64,000 bases of DNA. Source: JBEKHT01 sp049511715. Its GTDB lineage: Bacteria > Chloroflexota > Anaerolineae > Anaerolineales > RBG-16-64-43. The translations under genes and the position numbers were made by a program. Numbering within the stretch: the first letter of the stretch is position 1; every line of letters begins with the position of its first letter. The stretch covers positions 1-64,000 of the forward strand of contig JBEKXU010000014.1 in assembly GCA_049511715.1 (NCBI GenBank), written 5' to 3'. The notes under the pieces are model-generated. The model saw only the letters and a list, made by a program, of their open reading frames with translations, was not told the origin of the DNA and ran no database searches. Positions 8,413 through 16,534 of the stretch are shown here, piece after piece.

Positions 8413-9163
8413 CCCTTGCTTCCTCATCCTTCCTCGTCCGCCCGGCTTGACGAATTTCGCACTCTGCCCTAAACTTATTTTCAACAGGCGCCCCCGTCCC
8501 CCTGAGAGCTGAGGCAATCAGGGACGACGGGTTTTTTTGTGGGCTTCCGATCCGGGGCCCTCGCACGAATGGCGCACCCCATGGCTCCCCGCGTAATCCC
8601 CGAGCCAGCTTCACCCCGCCTCACCCGTCCCAACCCGCCGACGCATTTGGCCCATCGTCTCCTGGCCAGCCTTCTCGGTGGCTCCCTCCATTCCGAAGGT
8701 ACCAAACGAGCGACGCTTGCCGGTGCGGTCCCCCTCCCTCTGCCCGGGCGGGCACTCGAACTCCTCCGCTCGCTTCGCTCTATGATGTGATTCCTTCCGA
8801 CCAAGCCTGCCCATTCCCCTGGCTGTTGGAGGCGGCCGATCCAAGACAGGAACACCAGATGGAGCCGGGCCGCAAGCGGCGCCCCTGAGTCGATTCATTC
8901 CGGAAAGCCCATTCCCTGCTCTGGCCGTGGTCATGCCCCGGGGTCAGCGAGGATCTATGCCGGAATGGGCTTTGCTTCCCCACCTGTTGCCTTCTCTGGA
9001 TAGGGACATAAGGGGCTTCTCGAGGGTCGCCTAGCAACGGGGGATTTCCCTGAGGGGATATGAACCACGGGCGCAGGGCGTTGGACTGGCACCTGCGACC
9101 TCCGGGCAAAAGGCCGCTGACCGGATCAATTTCACAGGGGAGGGTATTGCTACCTCCGGGCAT
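8413..9163. other. Long non-coding region upstream of ilvE
   Basis: About 750 bases with no frame whose codon usage resembles the neighbours. It contains a long inverted repeat (8904-8973), a second hairpin near 8480-8530 just upstream of the ilvE promoter, and a 15-bp near-repeat reading TGC[G/T]ACCTCCGGGCA at 9094-9108 and 9148-9162. No T-box, tmRNA, RNase P or SRP RNA signature could be found. It may hold an unrecognised structured RNA or be degraded sequence. Confidence 0.45.
8904..8973. repeat. 12-bp inverted repeat with 46-base loop
   Basis: AAAGCCCATTCC at 8904-8915 pairs exactly with GGAATGGGCTTT at 8962-8973. It could form a stable stem in RNA of either strand. Confidence 0.6.
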
Positions 9164-9212
9164 ATAAAAACACGCACCGCGCCCGTGGGCAAGGGGTACC
9201 CGGAGCGCGGTG
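9164..9212 (-). terminator. Rho-independent terminator-like hairpin
   Basis: On the minus strand CACCGCGC pairs with GCGCGGTG (9205-9212 with 9175-9182) and is followed by CGTGTTTTTATA. It stands about 130 bases below another terminator, so something between 9345 and 9212 may be transcribed separately. Confidence 0.6.
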
Positions 9213-9344
9213 TCGTGAGGAGGAGAATGCGACTGTACTATGCCCCCGTTGGCTGATAGCACCCTGAACGTGAGCTTAGCCCAGGATGAGAAACGTTCCC
9301 GGGCCGATTCCGCCTGGATTCCCTGTTCCTCTGGCGACGAGACC

Positions 9345-9384
9345 CCAGAAAAGAGCGGAGCCCGAGAGACTCTCGGGCTCCGCT
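9345..9384 (-). terminator. Terminator of the small membrane protein gene
   Basis: A 14-bp perfect stem (AGCGGAGCCCGAGA, 9354-9367, with its complement at 9371-9384) with a 3-base loop. On the minus strand it is followed by CTTTTCT. It lies just below the stop at 9409. Confidence 0.75.
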
Positions 9385-9408
9385 ATGCCCCGGGCAACCG
9401 GCGCCTCC

Positions 9409-9705
9409 TCATTCCTTGGCGACAGGCTCTCCTGCCTTCGAATTCTGAAACAAGCGCATTCCAAAAATGATAACCCCGATGCCCGCGCCCAAACCAAAAG
9501 CGCCCACGCTTCCCGCGCCGACATAGATGCTGAGGGTGACCAAGCAGCCGAAGAAAGCGATCAAGGTCAGGGCCTCCAGCTGCCACCATTTCTGCTCTTC
9601 CAGAAACGGTCGCGTGGCCAGCCAGCCTGCGGCAAACCCGAAGACCAGGAAGCCCAAGGGTCGGAAGATGAAGCCCAACAAGCTCAGTACCTGATCAATC
9701 GTCAT
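9409..9705 (-). CDS. Small membrane protein of unknown function
   Basis: 98 aa with two or three hydrophobic stretches (FIFRPLGFLVFGFAAGW, ALTLIAFFGCLVTLSIY, and a Gly-rich segment) and a charged tail. No family recognised. The ATG at 9705 follows a strong GGAGGAGG site, which decides against an earlier in-frame start. A clear terminator follows. It is probably a monocistronic small membrane protein. Confidence 0.65.
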   Translation of the reverse strand: MTIDQVLSLLGFIFRPLGFLVFGFAAGWLATRPFLEEQKWWQLEALTLIAFFGCLVTLSIYVGAGSVGAFGLGAGIGVIIFGMRLFQNSKAGEPVAKE

Positions 9706-9848
9706 TGCCTGCCTCCTCCTCAAAGCGGATCAGAATCGCCCAAGCCGGACGGACCCGCCGCGCCGGTGCTTGCATCAGGAATAACCCCTGGGGCGAGGAT
9801 CGGTTCCAATTCACCCCGCTCCTGCCGCATTCACCCAGACTCGGTTCC

Positions 9849-10277
9849 TCAGCTCACGAGACGAGCATGCAACACAATCTCGACAGAGGCCAGGGCCACG
9901 GAGACGGGGCAGCCCTTCTTGGCGGCCTCGGCCTGCTCGAGGAAGGCTGGCTCGCCAATTCCAGGAACCTGAGCTTGGGTATCCAGCTCGATGCGCGTGA
10001 TGGCGAAGCCGTCGCGGACCTTATCGAGATGCACAGAAGCGATGGTCTCAATTCGCTTGGGTGCAAAGCCCGCCCGGGCGAGCCCGCCGCTGAGCGCCAT
10101 CGAGAAACAACCCGCATGAGCCGCTGCGATCAGTTCCTCGGGGTTCGTGCCCCTAGCGGACTCAAACCGCGATCCGAATGAGTATGATCCCTCAAACGCT
10201 CCGCTGCCGACCTTCATCGTCCCGCGGCCCTCTCGAAGCGTGCCCTCCCATACGGCACTTGCGTTCCTGACGGCCAT
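9849..10277 (-). CDS. osmC: OsmC family peroxiredoxin
   Basis: A 142-aa OsmC/Ohr-family protein that reduces organic hydroperoxides with two conserved cysteines, seen here in AAHAGCFSMALS and AKKGCPVSVAL. The N-terminal ASAVWEGTLREGRGTM is typical of the OsmC branch. The ATG at 10277 is preceded by AGGAGAAACCTT, so the longer upstream reading frame is not used. A TATAAT box lies 54 bases upstream. Confidence 0.93.
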   Translation of the reverse strand: MAVRNASAVWEGTLREGRGTMKVGSGAFEGSYSFGSRFESARGTNPEELIAAAHAGCFSMALSGGLARAGFAPKRIETIASVHLDKVRDGFAITRIELDTQAQVPGIGEPAFLEQAEAAKKGCPVSVALASVEIVLHARLVS

Positions 10278-10331
10278 AAGGTTTCTCCTTTCCTTCTCTG
10301 TCTTCATCGCGGGTCCAGCAAAACCGACTAA

Positions 10332-10337
10332 ATTATA
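10332..10337 (-). promoter_or_regulatory. Probable -10 box for osmC
   Basis: A perfect TATAAT on the minus strand, with a leader of roughly 48 bases to the ATG. The -35 is weak. Confidence 0.45.
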
Positions 10338-10447
10338 CCCATTCACTCCAGGCCGCCGATCTCCCGATCCGAATCGATCCGGGCAGAACCCCCGGCCTAA
10401 GCCTGTTAGAATCGGGTCGGGATCCCAACGAACCAACGAGGTGCCGC

Positions 10448-11518
10448 ATGTCCAAACTTTTCATCCCGGGTCCGACCAATGTCGATCCTCAGGTCGCCGC
10501 CGCGCAATCCCGCCCGATGATTTCCCACCGGGGAAGCGACTTCCAGGCGCTTTTTGCCCGCCTCGAAGAAGGGGCTCGCAGGGTTTTCCGCACCGAGGGC
10601 CGGGTTTTCATTCTGGCCTGTTCTGGAACCGGGCTGCAAGAGGCGGCCGTGCGGAACTGCGTCCGCGAGCGGGCGCTGATCTGCGTGAATGGCGCCTTTT
10701 CCGAGCGCTGGTACCAAATCGCCGTGGCCAATGGCAAGGCCGCTGACCGGGTTCAAGTGCCCTGGGGACAAGCGATCGTCCCCGGAAAGCTGGAGGCCGC
10801 TCTGCAGAAGTCCCGCTATGACGCCCTCCTTATCGTTCACAACGAGACCTCGACGGGGGTCGAAAGCCCGCTTGAGGAGATTGCCCACCGGGTGCGCGAA
10901 CTCAGCCCGAACACGCTGCTCTTGGTGGACGCCGTATCCTCCTTAGGTGGCGCGAGGCTTGAGACCGACGCCTGGGGCGTCGACGTGCTGTTTACTTCCT
11001 CACAAAAGTGCCTGGCGCTGCCCCCAGGGCTGGCTCTGGCCTCGGTCAGTGAACGAGCCTTGAGCTTCGCTCGCCAGGTACCGCAGCGGGGCTTTTACTT
11101 CGATTTCGTGGAACTGGAAAGATCCCTGCGGGATAACCAGACCCCGTCCACCCCTGCGATCTCGCTGCTGTACGCCCTGGAGATTCAGCTGCAAAGGATT
11201 CTGGCGGAGGGCCTGGAAGCCCGCTGGACGCGGCATCGCCTTATGGCGGAAGCGGTGCGCAACTGGGCCTCCGATCGGTTTGCCTTGTTCGCTCAACCCG
11301 GCTACGCCTCCCAGACGGTCACCTGCGTGCGCAATACTCGCGGGATCAGCGTCAAAGACCTGAACCAGTTCCTGCAGACGAAGGAGATGCAGATCGCGGG
11401 GGGGTACGGCCAGATCGCGGGGGAAACCTTCCGCATCGCGCACATGGGCGAAACAACTCTCGAAGATGTGCGCGGCCTGTTGCAAAGCATCGATGAGTTC
11501 CTGTCCCATGTCTCCTGA
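10448..11518 (+). CDS. Class V aminotransferase (serine/alanine-glyoxylate type)
   Basis: 356 aa, fold-type I PLP transaminase of the alanine-glyoxylate/serine-pyruvate group. It begins with IPGPTNVDPQV, a hallmark of this group. The PLP region is DVLFTSSQKCLALPPGL, whose lysine forms the Schiff base. HRGSDF and the C-terminal FRIAHMGE also fit. The substrate pair is not fixed by sequence; glyoxylate and serine or alanine are likely. The gene is divergent from osmC and 130 bases upstream of rpsO. Confidence 0.88.
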   Translation: MSKLFIPGPTNVDPQVAAAQSRPMISHRGSDFQALFARLEEGARRVFRTEGRVFILACSGTGLQEAAVRNCVRERALICVNGAFSERWYQIAVANGKAADRVQVPWGQAIVPGKLEAALQKSRYDALLIVHNETSTGVESPLEEIAHRVRELSPNTLLLVDAVSSLGGARLETDAWGVDVLFTSSQKCLALPPGLALASVSERALSFARQVPQRGFYFDFVELERSLRDNQTPSTPAISLLYALEIQLQRILAEGLEARWTRHRLMAEAVRNWASDRFALFAQPGYASQTVTCVRNTRGISVKDLNQFLQTKEMQIAGGYGQIAGETFRIAHMGETTLEDVRGLLQSIDEFLSHVS

Positions 11519-11550
11519 GTCCGCAGTCTCCCGCGGGAATCGCCGGGCAG

Positions 11551-11580
11551 CTGGCTCACCGATACCCGCTCTGGTATAAT
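11551..11580 (+). promoter_or_regulatory. Probable rpsO promoter
   Basis: A perfect TATAAT at 11575-11580, with only a poor -35 match (CTGGCT, 18 bases upstream). The leader is about 70 bases, long enough for autoregulation by S15, but no known S15-binding fold was identified. Confidence 0.45.
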
Positions 11581-11654
11581 GCCGCTATCGATGACTAGAC
11601 CCTTAGGCGGCTAAGGCTGCCGACGGGGCGACCTGCAAAATGGAGGCAGAGGTC

Positions 11655-11927
11655 ATGCCACTCACAGCAGAAGAGAAAAAGAAACTGATGGGCGAGTACC
11701 ACCGCCACGACAGTGACACGGGCTCCCCCGAGGTCCAGGTGGCACTGCTCACGGCGCGCATCACTCAGCTGACAAGTCACCTTCAAGTGCACAAACACGA
11801 TGAGTCCTCACGTCGCGGGCTGCTGAAGATGGTGGGGCAACGGCGCCGACACCTGCTATACCTCAGTCGGACTGACCCCACGGCGTACCGATCCCTCACC
11901 GACAAGCTGAATATCCGCCGCAAGTAG
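11655..11927 (+). CDS. rpsO: 30S ribosomal protein S15
   Basis: 90 aa, matching the usual 89. It carries family marks DTGSPEVQVALLTARI, HDESSRRGLLKMVGQRRR and YLSRTDPTAY. S15 binds 16S rRNA in the platform of the small subunit. The ATG at 11655 is preceded by GGAGG at proper spacing; an earlier in-frame ATG is not needed. No pnp gene follows, unlike the common rpsO-pnp order. Confidence 0.97.
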   Translation: MPLTAEEKKKLMGEYHRHDSDTGSPEVQVALLTARITQLTSHLQVHKHDESSRRGLLKMVGQRRRHLLYLSRTDPTAYRSLTDKLNIRRK

Positions 11928-12326
11928 CACCCGCTTTCAGCCGGTCCCATCCCCGGGCAGGTCTCCGCGCCCTGGGCGGCAGGATTCTGCTTCGGTGCGC
12001 TGGCCTCGCCATCACACTGGCGGAAGGGTATTCTCACCCGGGTTTTGGTCGATGAAGAAGGTCGCCAAATCGAGTAGGGAGGATGGGCAACCCATCCTCC
12101 CTCCCTGGCCTGACCACCCAGGGCTCACAGATCTATGGGCGCGTAAGCTTCCGGGATACTTGGTCGGCACTCGTGAGCCGGTCTGCTTTTTGCCCCTTCA
12201 AGACATGCCACACGGCTACCAAGAACCGAGGGCGATTGCCACAATCGCTTGGTTGTGACCCAGATGCGGCTGCAATTCGTGGGCATCTCGCACGCCCTAG
12301 TCAGCGTCCACCCTGAGCACACAAAT
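11928..12326. other. Non-coding region between rpsO and fhs
   Basis: About 400 bases without a supportable gene. It contains the GC-rich hairpin listed separately at 12077-12101. The rest shows no clear promoter or repeated motif. Confidence 0.5.
12077..12101 (+). terminator. Perfect hairpin downstream of rpsO
   Basis: GGGAGGATGGG and CCCATCCTCCC form an 11-bp stem with loop CAA. No T-tract follows on either strand, so termination is inferred from position only. Confidence 0.45.
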
Positions 12327-12355
12327 GCACTGGGCCGAGAACCTCGGCCCAGTGC
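12327..12355 (-). terminator. Perfect hairpin downstream of fhs
   Basis: GCACTGGGCCGAG pairs with CTCGGCCCAGTGC, a 13-bp stem with 3-base loop, 33 bases past the fhs stop. Only ATTTGTG follows on the minus strand, so the T-tract is weak. Confidence 0.55.
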
Positions 12356-12387
12356 CCACCTTTAGAAACCCCGCGACTTGCTTGCGG

Positions 12388-14373
12388 CTAGAACAGACCG
12401 ATTACCTTCCCCGTCTTCAGGTTCAGATCCACGTCAAAGAAGACCGGGCGCGAAGGCAACCCCGGCATCGTCCGCATGGTGCCGCACAACGGATACAGGA
12501 AGCCGGCGCCTACCGAGGCGCGAATGTCACGCACCGGCAGTCTCCAGCCCTTGGGAACCCCCTTGACGGCGGGGTCGGCAGTGAAGCTCAGGTGGGTCTT
12601 GGCCATATTGATCGGCAGCTTTTCGAACCCCAGCTTGGTGTACAGGGCAATCTTGGCCTCGGCCTCCGGGGTATAGTCTACCCCATCCGCCCCGTAGATC
12701 TTTTTCGCAATGGTCTCGATCTTTTGTTTGATCGGCCAATCCAGAGGATAGAGGAACTCGAACTGGCTGGTCTTCTTGGCCGCGGCCACGACGGCTTCCG
12801 CAAGCTCGATGGCTCCCTTGCCTCCCTGCATCCAATGGGTGCACTTGTAGGCGCCTTCTGCGCCAGCCTCTTCGGCAATCTTCTGCACCAGCTTGATCTC
12901 GGCCTCGGTGTCGTACTTGAAGGAGTTCACGGCCACGACCACCGGAACGCCATAGAGCTTGGCATTCTGAATGTGCTTGGCCAGATTAGCGGCGCCCTTC
13001 TCCAAGAGGGCAAGGTTCTCCTCGGTGTAGGCCTTGTCCAACGGCCGTCCCGCCACCACCTTCGGTCCGCCTCCGTGCATCTTCAGCGCCCGCGCCGTGG
13101 CCACGATCACCACGACATTCGGGATGAGTCCCGAATAGCGGCACTTGATGTCCAAGAATTTCTCCATCCCGATATCGGCGCCGAAGCCTGACTCCGTCAC
13201 CACGTAATCCGCGAGCTTAATGGCAATCTGGTCGGCTACGATCGACGAGTTGCCATGGGCGATATTCGCGAAGGGCCCGGCATGCACAAAGGCAGGCGTG
13301 CCCTCCAGGGTCTGAAGCAGGTTGGGCATGATCGCGTCCTTCATCAACACGGTCATGGCTCCAGCCACTGCCAAGTCTTCGGCGGTGATCGGATCCCCTC
13401 GGGTACTAGTGCCAATCACGATCCTGCCCAGCCGCTCCCGCATGTCCCCCAGGCTGTTGGTAAGCGCCAGGATCGCCATCACCTCACTAGCCACGGAAAT
13501 GTCAAAGCCCGTGATGCGCTCGTTCCCTTTCTCCTCATCGCCCAGCCCAATCTGGATCTGGCGCAGCAGCCGGTCGTTGATGTCCACAACCCGCTGCCAG
13601 GTAATGCTCTTGGGATCAATATCCAGCCGGAAAATACGGCGCTTGTCTTCCGGCGTGAGGTCCTCGAATTTCTCGGCCTTGATCCCCAGCTTCTGCATCC
13701 GCTGGCGGATCGTGGGAGCGATGTAGCCATCCGGACAGAGAGCCTTGGCCAGCTTGTCGTCATCCGGGGTGGCGCGCTCGTGCAACATCCGCGCATCGAT
13801 GGCAGCAGCCAGAAGGTTGTTCGCCGCGCTGACCGCGTGGATGTCGCCCGTCAAGTGTAGGTTGAAGTCTTCCATGGGGACGACCTGAGAATACCCGCCA
13901 CCTGCGGCGCCCCCTTTGATGCCAAACGTCGGGCCCTGGGAGGGCTGGCGGATGCAGGTGAAGACATTCAACCCCAGATGCGCACCCATGGCCTGACTAA
14001 GCCCACAGGTCGTGGTCGTCTTTCCTTCCCCCAGGGGGGTCGGGGTGATCGCCGTGACATCGATATACTTTCCCAGCGGCCGTCGGGCTAGGCGATCACG
14101 CACCTCCAGGTGCACCTTCGCCTTGTACGGGCCGTAAAGCTCCAGTTCGCTTGGGCGCAGTCCCACTTCCTCCGCAATCTGCAGGATCGGCTTAAGCTTT
14201 GCCGCCTGAGCGATCTCAATATCGCTGGGGACGGGGGTAAGCAACTTGAGCCGAGTGGGTGTGAAGGTCCGCCGGGTTACCTTGCGGGCGGTCTTGCGAA
14301 CTGCCTTGCGAACGGTCTTGTGAACTGCCTTGCGAGCGGTCTTCTTGGGTACGATCTTTTTCCTAGCAGGCAT
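12388..14373 (-). CDS. fhs: Formate-tetrahydrofolate ligase, long eukaryote-like form with basic N-terminal tail
   Basis: ATP-dependent ligation of formate to tetrahydrofolate. The protein is 661 aa against about 557 in typical bacteria. Residues 1-40 are a Lys/Arg-rich tail of near-repeats (KTAR, KAVH, KTVR, KAVR, KTAR), encoded by a 12-bp repeat. The catalytic part begins near 50. The P-loop is PTPLGEGKTTT around 112-122. An extra segment of about 45 residues near 215-260, plus ITWQRV, LMKDAI and KMHGGGP, resemble from memory the synthetase domain of eukaryotic C1-THF synthase. AAGGAGAG lies next to the ATG, so the tail is probably translated. A possible attenuator precedes it. Confidence 0.95.
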   Translation of the reverse strand: MPARKKIVPKKTARKAVHKTVRKAVRKTARKVTRRTFTPTRLKLLTPVPSDIEIAQAAKLKPILQIAEEVGLRPSELELYGPYKAKVHLEVRDRLARRPLGKYIDVTAITPTPLGEGKTTTTCGLSQAMGAHLGLNVFTCIRQPSQGPTFGIKGGAAGGGYSQVVPMEDFNLHLTGDIHAVSAANNLLAAAIDARMLHERATPDDDKLAKALCPDGYIAPTIRQRMQKLGIKAEKFEDLTPEDKRRIFRLDIDPKSITWQRVVDINDRLLRQIQIGLGDEEKGNERITGFDISVASEVMAILALTNSLGDMRERLGRIVIGTSTRGDPITAEDLAVAGAMTVLMKDAIMPNLLQTLEGTPAFVHAGPFANIAHGNSSIVADQIAIKLADYVVTESGFGADIGMEKFLDIKCRYSGLIPNVVVIVATARALKMHGGGPKVVAGRPLDKAYTEENLALLEKGAANLAKHIQNAKLYGVPVVVAVNSFKYDTEAEIKLVQKIAEEAGAEGAYKCTHWMQGGKGAIELAEAVVAAAKKTSQFEFLYPLDWPIKQKIETIAKKIYGADGVDYTPEAEAKIALYTKLGFEKLPINMAKTHLSFTADPAVKGVPKGWRLPVRDIRASVGAGFLYPLCGTMRTMPGLPSRPVFFDVDLNLKTGKVIGLF

Positions 14374-14397
14374 CGGGTCTCTCTCCTTGGAAAGACA

Positions 14398-14498
14398 GCA
14401 AAAAGGGCGGAGTCTGAATAATGGTCTCGGCGATGAGGGGCGGCAGCCAGAGGAGTGAATTTGAGAGCGACAAGTGCTGACTGCGGTCAGACTCCGCC
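14398..14498 (-). promoter_or_regulatory. Possible attenuator in the fhs leader
   Basis: On the minus strand GGCGGAGTCTGA (14498-14487) pairs exactly with TCAGACTCCGCC (14417-14406), and CTTTTTGC follows. This makes a long-loop terminator 25-35 bases before the fhs start. A shorter hairpin (CTGAC/GTCAG, 14478-14491) uses part of the same arm, so the two are mutually exclusive. No known riboswitch consensus was recognised. It could also be the mobA terminator. Confidence 0.45.
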
Positions 14499-14545
14499 GC
14501 AGTTTTCAGTGTAGCCAACGAGGGTAAGATTCCAGCGGATAATCG

Positions 14546-15163
14546 TCACTGGCGACCCCGACTTTCGTCACTTAGGCGGGAGCGCGCGAGTTCCTCGGCC
14601 CGAGCCCAGTCCGCTGGCGTGTTGATGTTAAAGAAGGTCAATCGTTCGGGATCGAACTCTCCAATCTCCGCCTCCTCCAGGTAGCGGACATGGACTCTGG
14701 GCAGGAAGGAGATCATGCGCCGTTCCCCCCGCCGCAGCGCCTCTTGCACGGGTTCGAGGCAGACCCGGTTGTAGACCGCCCGCAAAGGCTCCACCTCTCC
14801 GCCGAGGCGAGGCAGCACTGCGTCCGCATGCTCCGAGTATCCCAGCATGCGCTCGATCAGCGGGAGGCAAACGAAAGGCATGTCGCAGGCTGTGAGCAGG
14901 ACGTGATCCTGCGCGGCATGTCCCAGCGCCGTGGCCAAGCCGCCCAGCGGGCCGAGCCCCGGAGTCTCATCCCCTATGGCCGGCAACTGCGCTCGCAGGT
15001 AGGGCGTCGGGTCATCCGCGACAATGAACATCTCCGCCGCCTGGGGTCCGAGCTGGTCCAGGATGTGATTGAGGAGGGCTCGTCCGTCCAACTCCATCAG
15101 ACACTTGTTCTGACCCATTCGCGAAGAGCGGCCGCCCGCGAGCAGCACCAGGGAGAAGGCCAT
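14546..15163 (-). CDS. mobA: Molybdenum cofactor guanylyltransferase
   Basis: 205-aa nucleotidyltransferase that adds GMP to molybdopterin. The N-terminal LAGGRSSRMGQNKCLMELDG is the nucleotide-binding signature, and ACDMPFV supplies the metal-binding aspartate. LGPLGGL and FFNINTPADW also fit MobA. A TATAAT box ends only 8 bases before the ATG, so the mRNA is probably leaderless. No other Mo-cofactor gene is present in the window. Confidence 0.9.
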   Translation of the reverse strand: MAFSLVLLAGGRSSRMGQNKCLMELDGRALLNHILDQLGPQAAEMFIVADDPTPYLRAQLPAIGDETPGLGPLGGLATALGHAAQDHVLLTACDMPFVCLPLIERMLGYSEHADAVLPRLGGEVEPLRAVYNRVCLEPVQEALRRGERRMISFLPRVHVRYLEEAEIGEFDPERLTFFNINTPADWARAEELARSRLSDESRGRQ

Positions 15164-15171
15164 GAGGCGCC

Positions 15172-15177
15172 ATTATA
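15172..15177 (-). promoter_or_regulatory. -10 box for mobA, leaderless layout
   Basis: TATAAT on the minus strand with 8 bases to the ATG; transcription would start at or next to the start codon. Confidence 0.5.
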
Positions 15178-15205
15178 CATTTCCGGGCGGGGAGGGGGCG
15201 CAGAG

Positions 15206-15211
15206 TATAAT
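15206..15211 (+). promoter_or_regulatory. -10 box divergent from mobA, toward the AmrS-type gene
   Basis: TATAAT on the plus strand, about 190 bases before the chosen start at 15404. The -35 is poor. Confidence 0.35.
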
Positions 15212-15403
15212 CGGGAGCGACAGGGATTCGCTGCGGGGAGCTCTTCACTGCCGTATGCCCGAAATGGGCTCCCGGTTCATGATTCAGGCTCCCAGTCGCG
15301 CGAGGCCCAGGACGTTCTCCGGCCGGCGCTCGCCGGGCTGACCCCCGCGGCTTCGAATCCCGTGGTTCCGATCCAGCGCGACTATCCGGGCGGGTCCCTC
15401 CCA

Positions 15404-16534
15404 ATGGCAAAACCCCTGCAAGAGGTTCTGGATTCGCTCACCGCCGAGGGCACTCTGGTCGAAAAGCTCCCGGACGGCGCGGTACGCTGTCTGGCCTGCG
15501 GCCACCGTTGCCTGATCCGCCCCGGGCGGCGCGGCATCTGCCAGGTCCGGTTCAACCAGGGAGGCCTCTTGCGGGTTCCTTGGGGATACGTGGCAGGTCT
15601 TCAATGCGATCCGATCGAGAAGAAGCCATTCCATCATGTCTATCCCGGCAGCGAGGCCCTGACCTTCGGGATGCTGGGCTGCGACTTCCATTGCGGCTAC
15701 TGCCAGAACTGGGTGACCTCCCAGGTGCTGCGCGATCCGGCCTGTGAAAGAGCAGGAGCGTCCATCGCTCGGGTGACGCCCCAGGAGCTGATCGCGCATG
15801 CCAAGCGCCTGGGGGCCCGAGTGGTCGCTTCTTCGTACAATGAACCGCTCATCACCAGCGAGTGGGCCGCCGCAGTTTTCCAGCCCGCAGTGGAAGCCGG
15901 CCTAAAGTGCGTCTTCGTTTCCAACGGCAATGCGACCCCGGAGGCGCTCGCCTACCTGAAGCCCTACTTGACCGGATACAAGATCGACTTGAAAAGCATG
16001 AACGACCGTAACTACCGGAAGTTGGGAGGGGTGCTCCAGCACACTCTCGACACGATCCGAGCCGCTCATCAAATCGGCCTGTGGGTCGAGGTGGTCACCC
16101 TCGTGGTGCCCGGATTCAATGACAGCCCGGACGAACTGTGGGACGCGGCTCGCTTTGTGGCCGGCGTATCTCCCGACATTCCCTGGCACGTGACGGCCTT
16201 CCATGAGGACTATCAGATGACGGATCCGAGGGACACCCTGGCCGAGGACTTGATCCGAGCCGCCGAGATCGGGCAGGAGGCCGGGTTGCACTTCGTCTAC
16301 GCTGGCAACCTGCCCGGACGAGTGGGGGAATGGGAACACACTTTCTGCCCGAATTGTCATGCGACATTGATTCGCAGGTATGGATATACGATTCTGGATT
16401 ATCGGCTGACCCCAGAGGGATCTTGTCCGGACTGTGGTGCCCCCATCCCGGGCGTTTGGCAGACGGACCCACAGGCCGCGAAACCCGGCGGCGGGGCGGG
16501 CAGAACGAGGATTCCCCGGGTGGTGCGGGGGTGA
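15404..16534 (+). CDS. amrS: Radical SAM enzyme of the AmmeMemoRadiSam system (AmrS-type)
   Basis: 376 aa. The radical-SAM motif is GCDFHCGYCQNW. An N-terminal cysteine set (CLACGHRC, GICQVR) and a C-terminal zinc ribbon (FCPNCH, CPDCGAPIPGVW) bracket the barrel, as in the AmmeMemoRadiSam radical-SAM protein. The family usually occurs with AMMECR1 and Memo proteins, which are not adjacent here. Its reaction is not well established. The ATG at 15404 fits the family N-terminus but lacks a ribosome-binding site; the frame is open further upstream. Confidence 0.88.
   Translation: MAKPLQEVLDSLTAEGTLVEKLPDGAVRCLACGHRCLIRPGRRGICQVRFNQGGLLRVPWGYVAGLQCDPIEKKPFHHVYPGSEALTFGMLGCDFHCGYCQNWVTSQVLRDPACERAGASIARVTPQELIAHAKRLGARVVASSYNEPLITSEWAAAVFQPAVEAGLKCVFVSNGNATPEALAYLKPYLTGYKIDLKSMNDRNYRKLGGVLQHTLDTIRAAHQIGLWVEVVTLVVPGFNDSPDELWDAARFVAGVSPDIPWHVTAFHEDYQMTDPRDTLAEDLIRAAEIGQEAGLHFVYAGNLPGRVGEWEHTFCPNCHATLIRRYGYTILDYRLTPEGSCPDCGAPIPGVWQTDPQAAKPGGGAGRTRIPRVVRG

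Noticed and set aside
8481..8934. Open frames of 100-124 codons on the minus strand
   Set aside because: Residue composition is typical of GC-rich non-coding DNA (Arg, Gly, Pro, Ala); no domain, no ribosome-binding site.
9227..9256. Nine-codon plus-strand frame (MRLYYAPVG) after a GGAGGAG site
   Set aside because: Too short, no promoter, and it lies beside a minus-strand terminator; the purine run is probably chance.
8413..9344. T-box, cobalamin riboswitch, tmRNA, RNase P RNA or SRP RNA upstream of ilvE
   Set aside because: I compared known core motifs by eye: no AGGGTGGNACCGCG, no full cobalamin-box, no tmRNA termini and no SRP loop were found. Only loose resemblance to a cobalamin core near 9060-9100.
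15340..15370. T-arm-like TTCGAATCC before the AmrS-type gene
   Set aside because: No acceptor, D-arm or anticodon stem can be folded around it.
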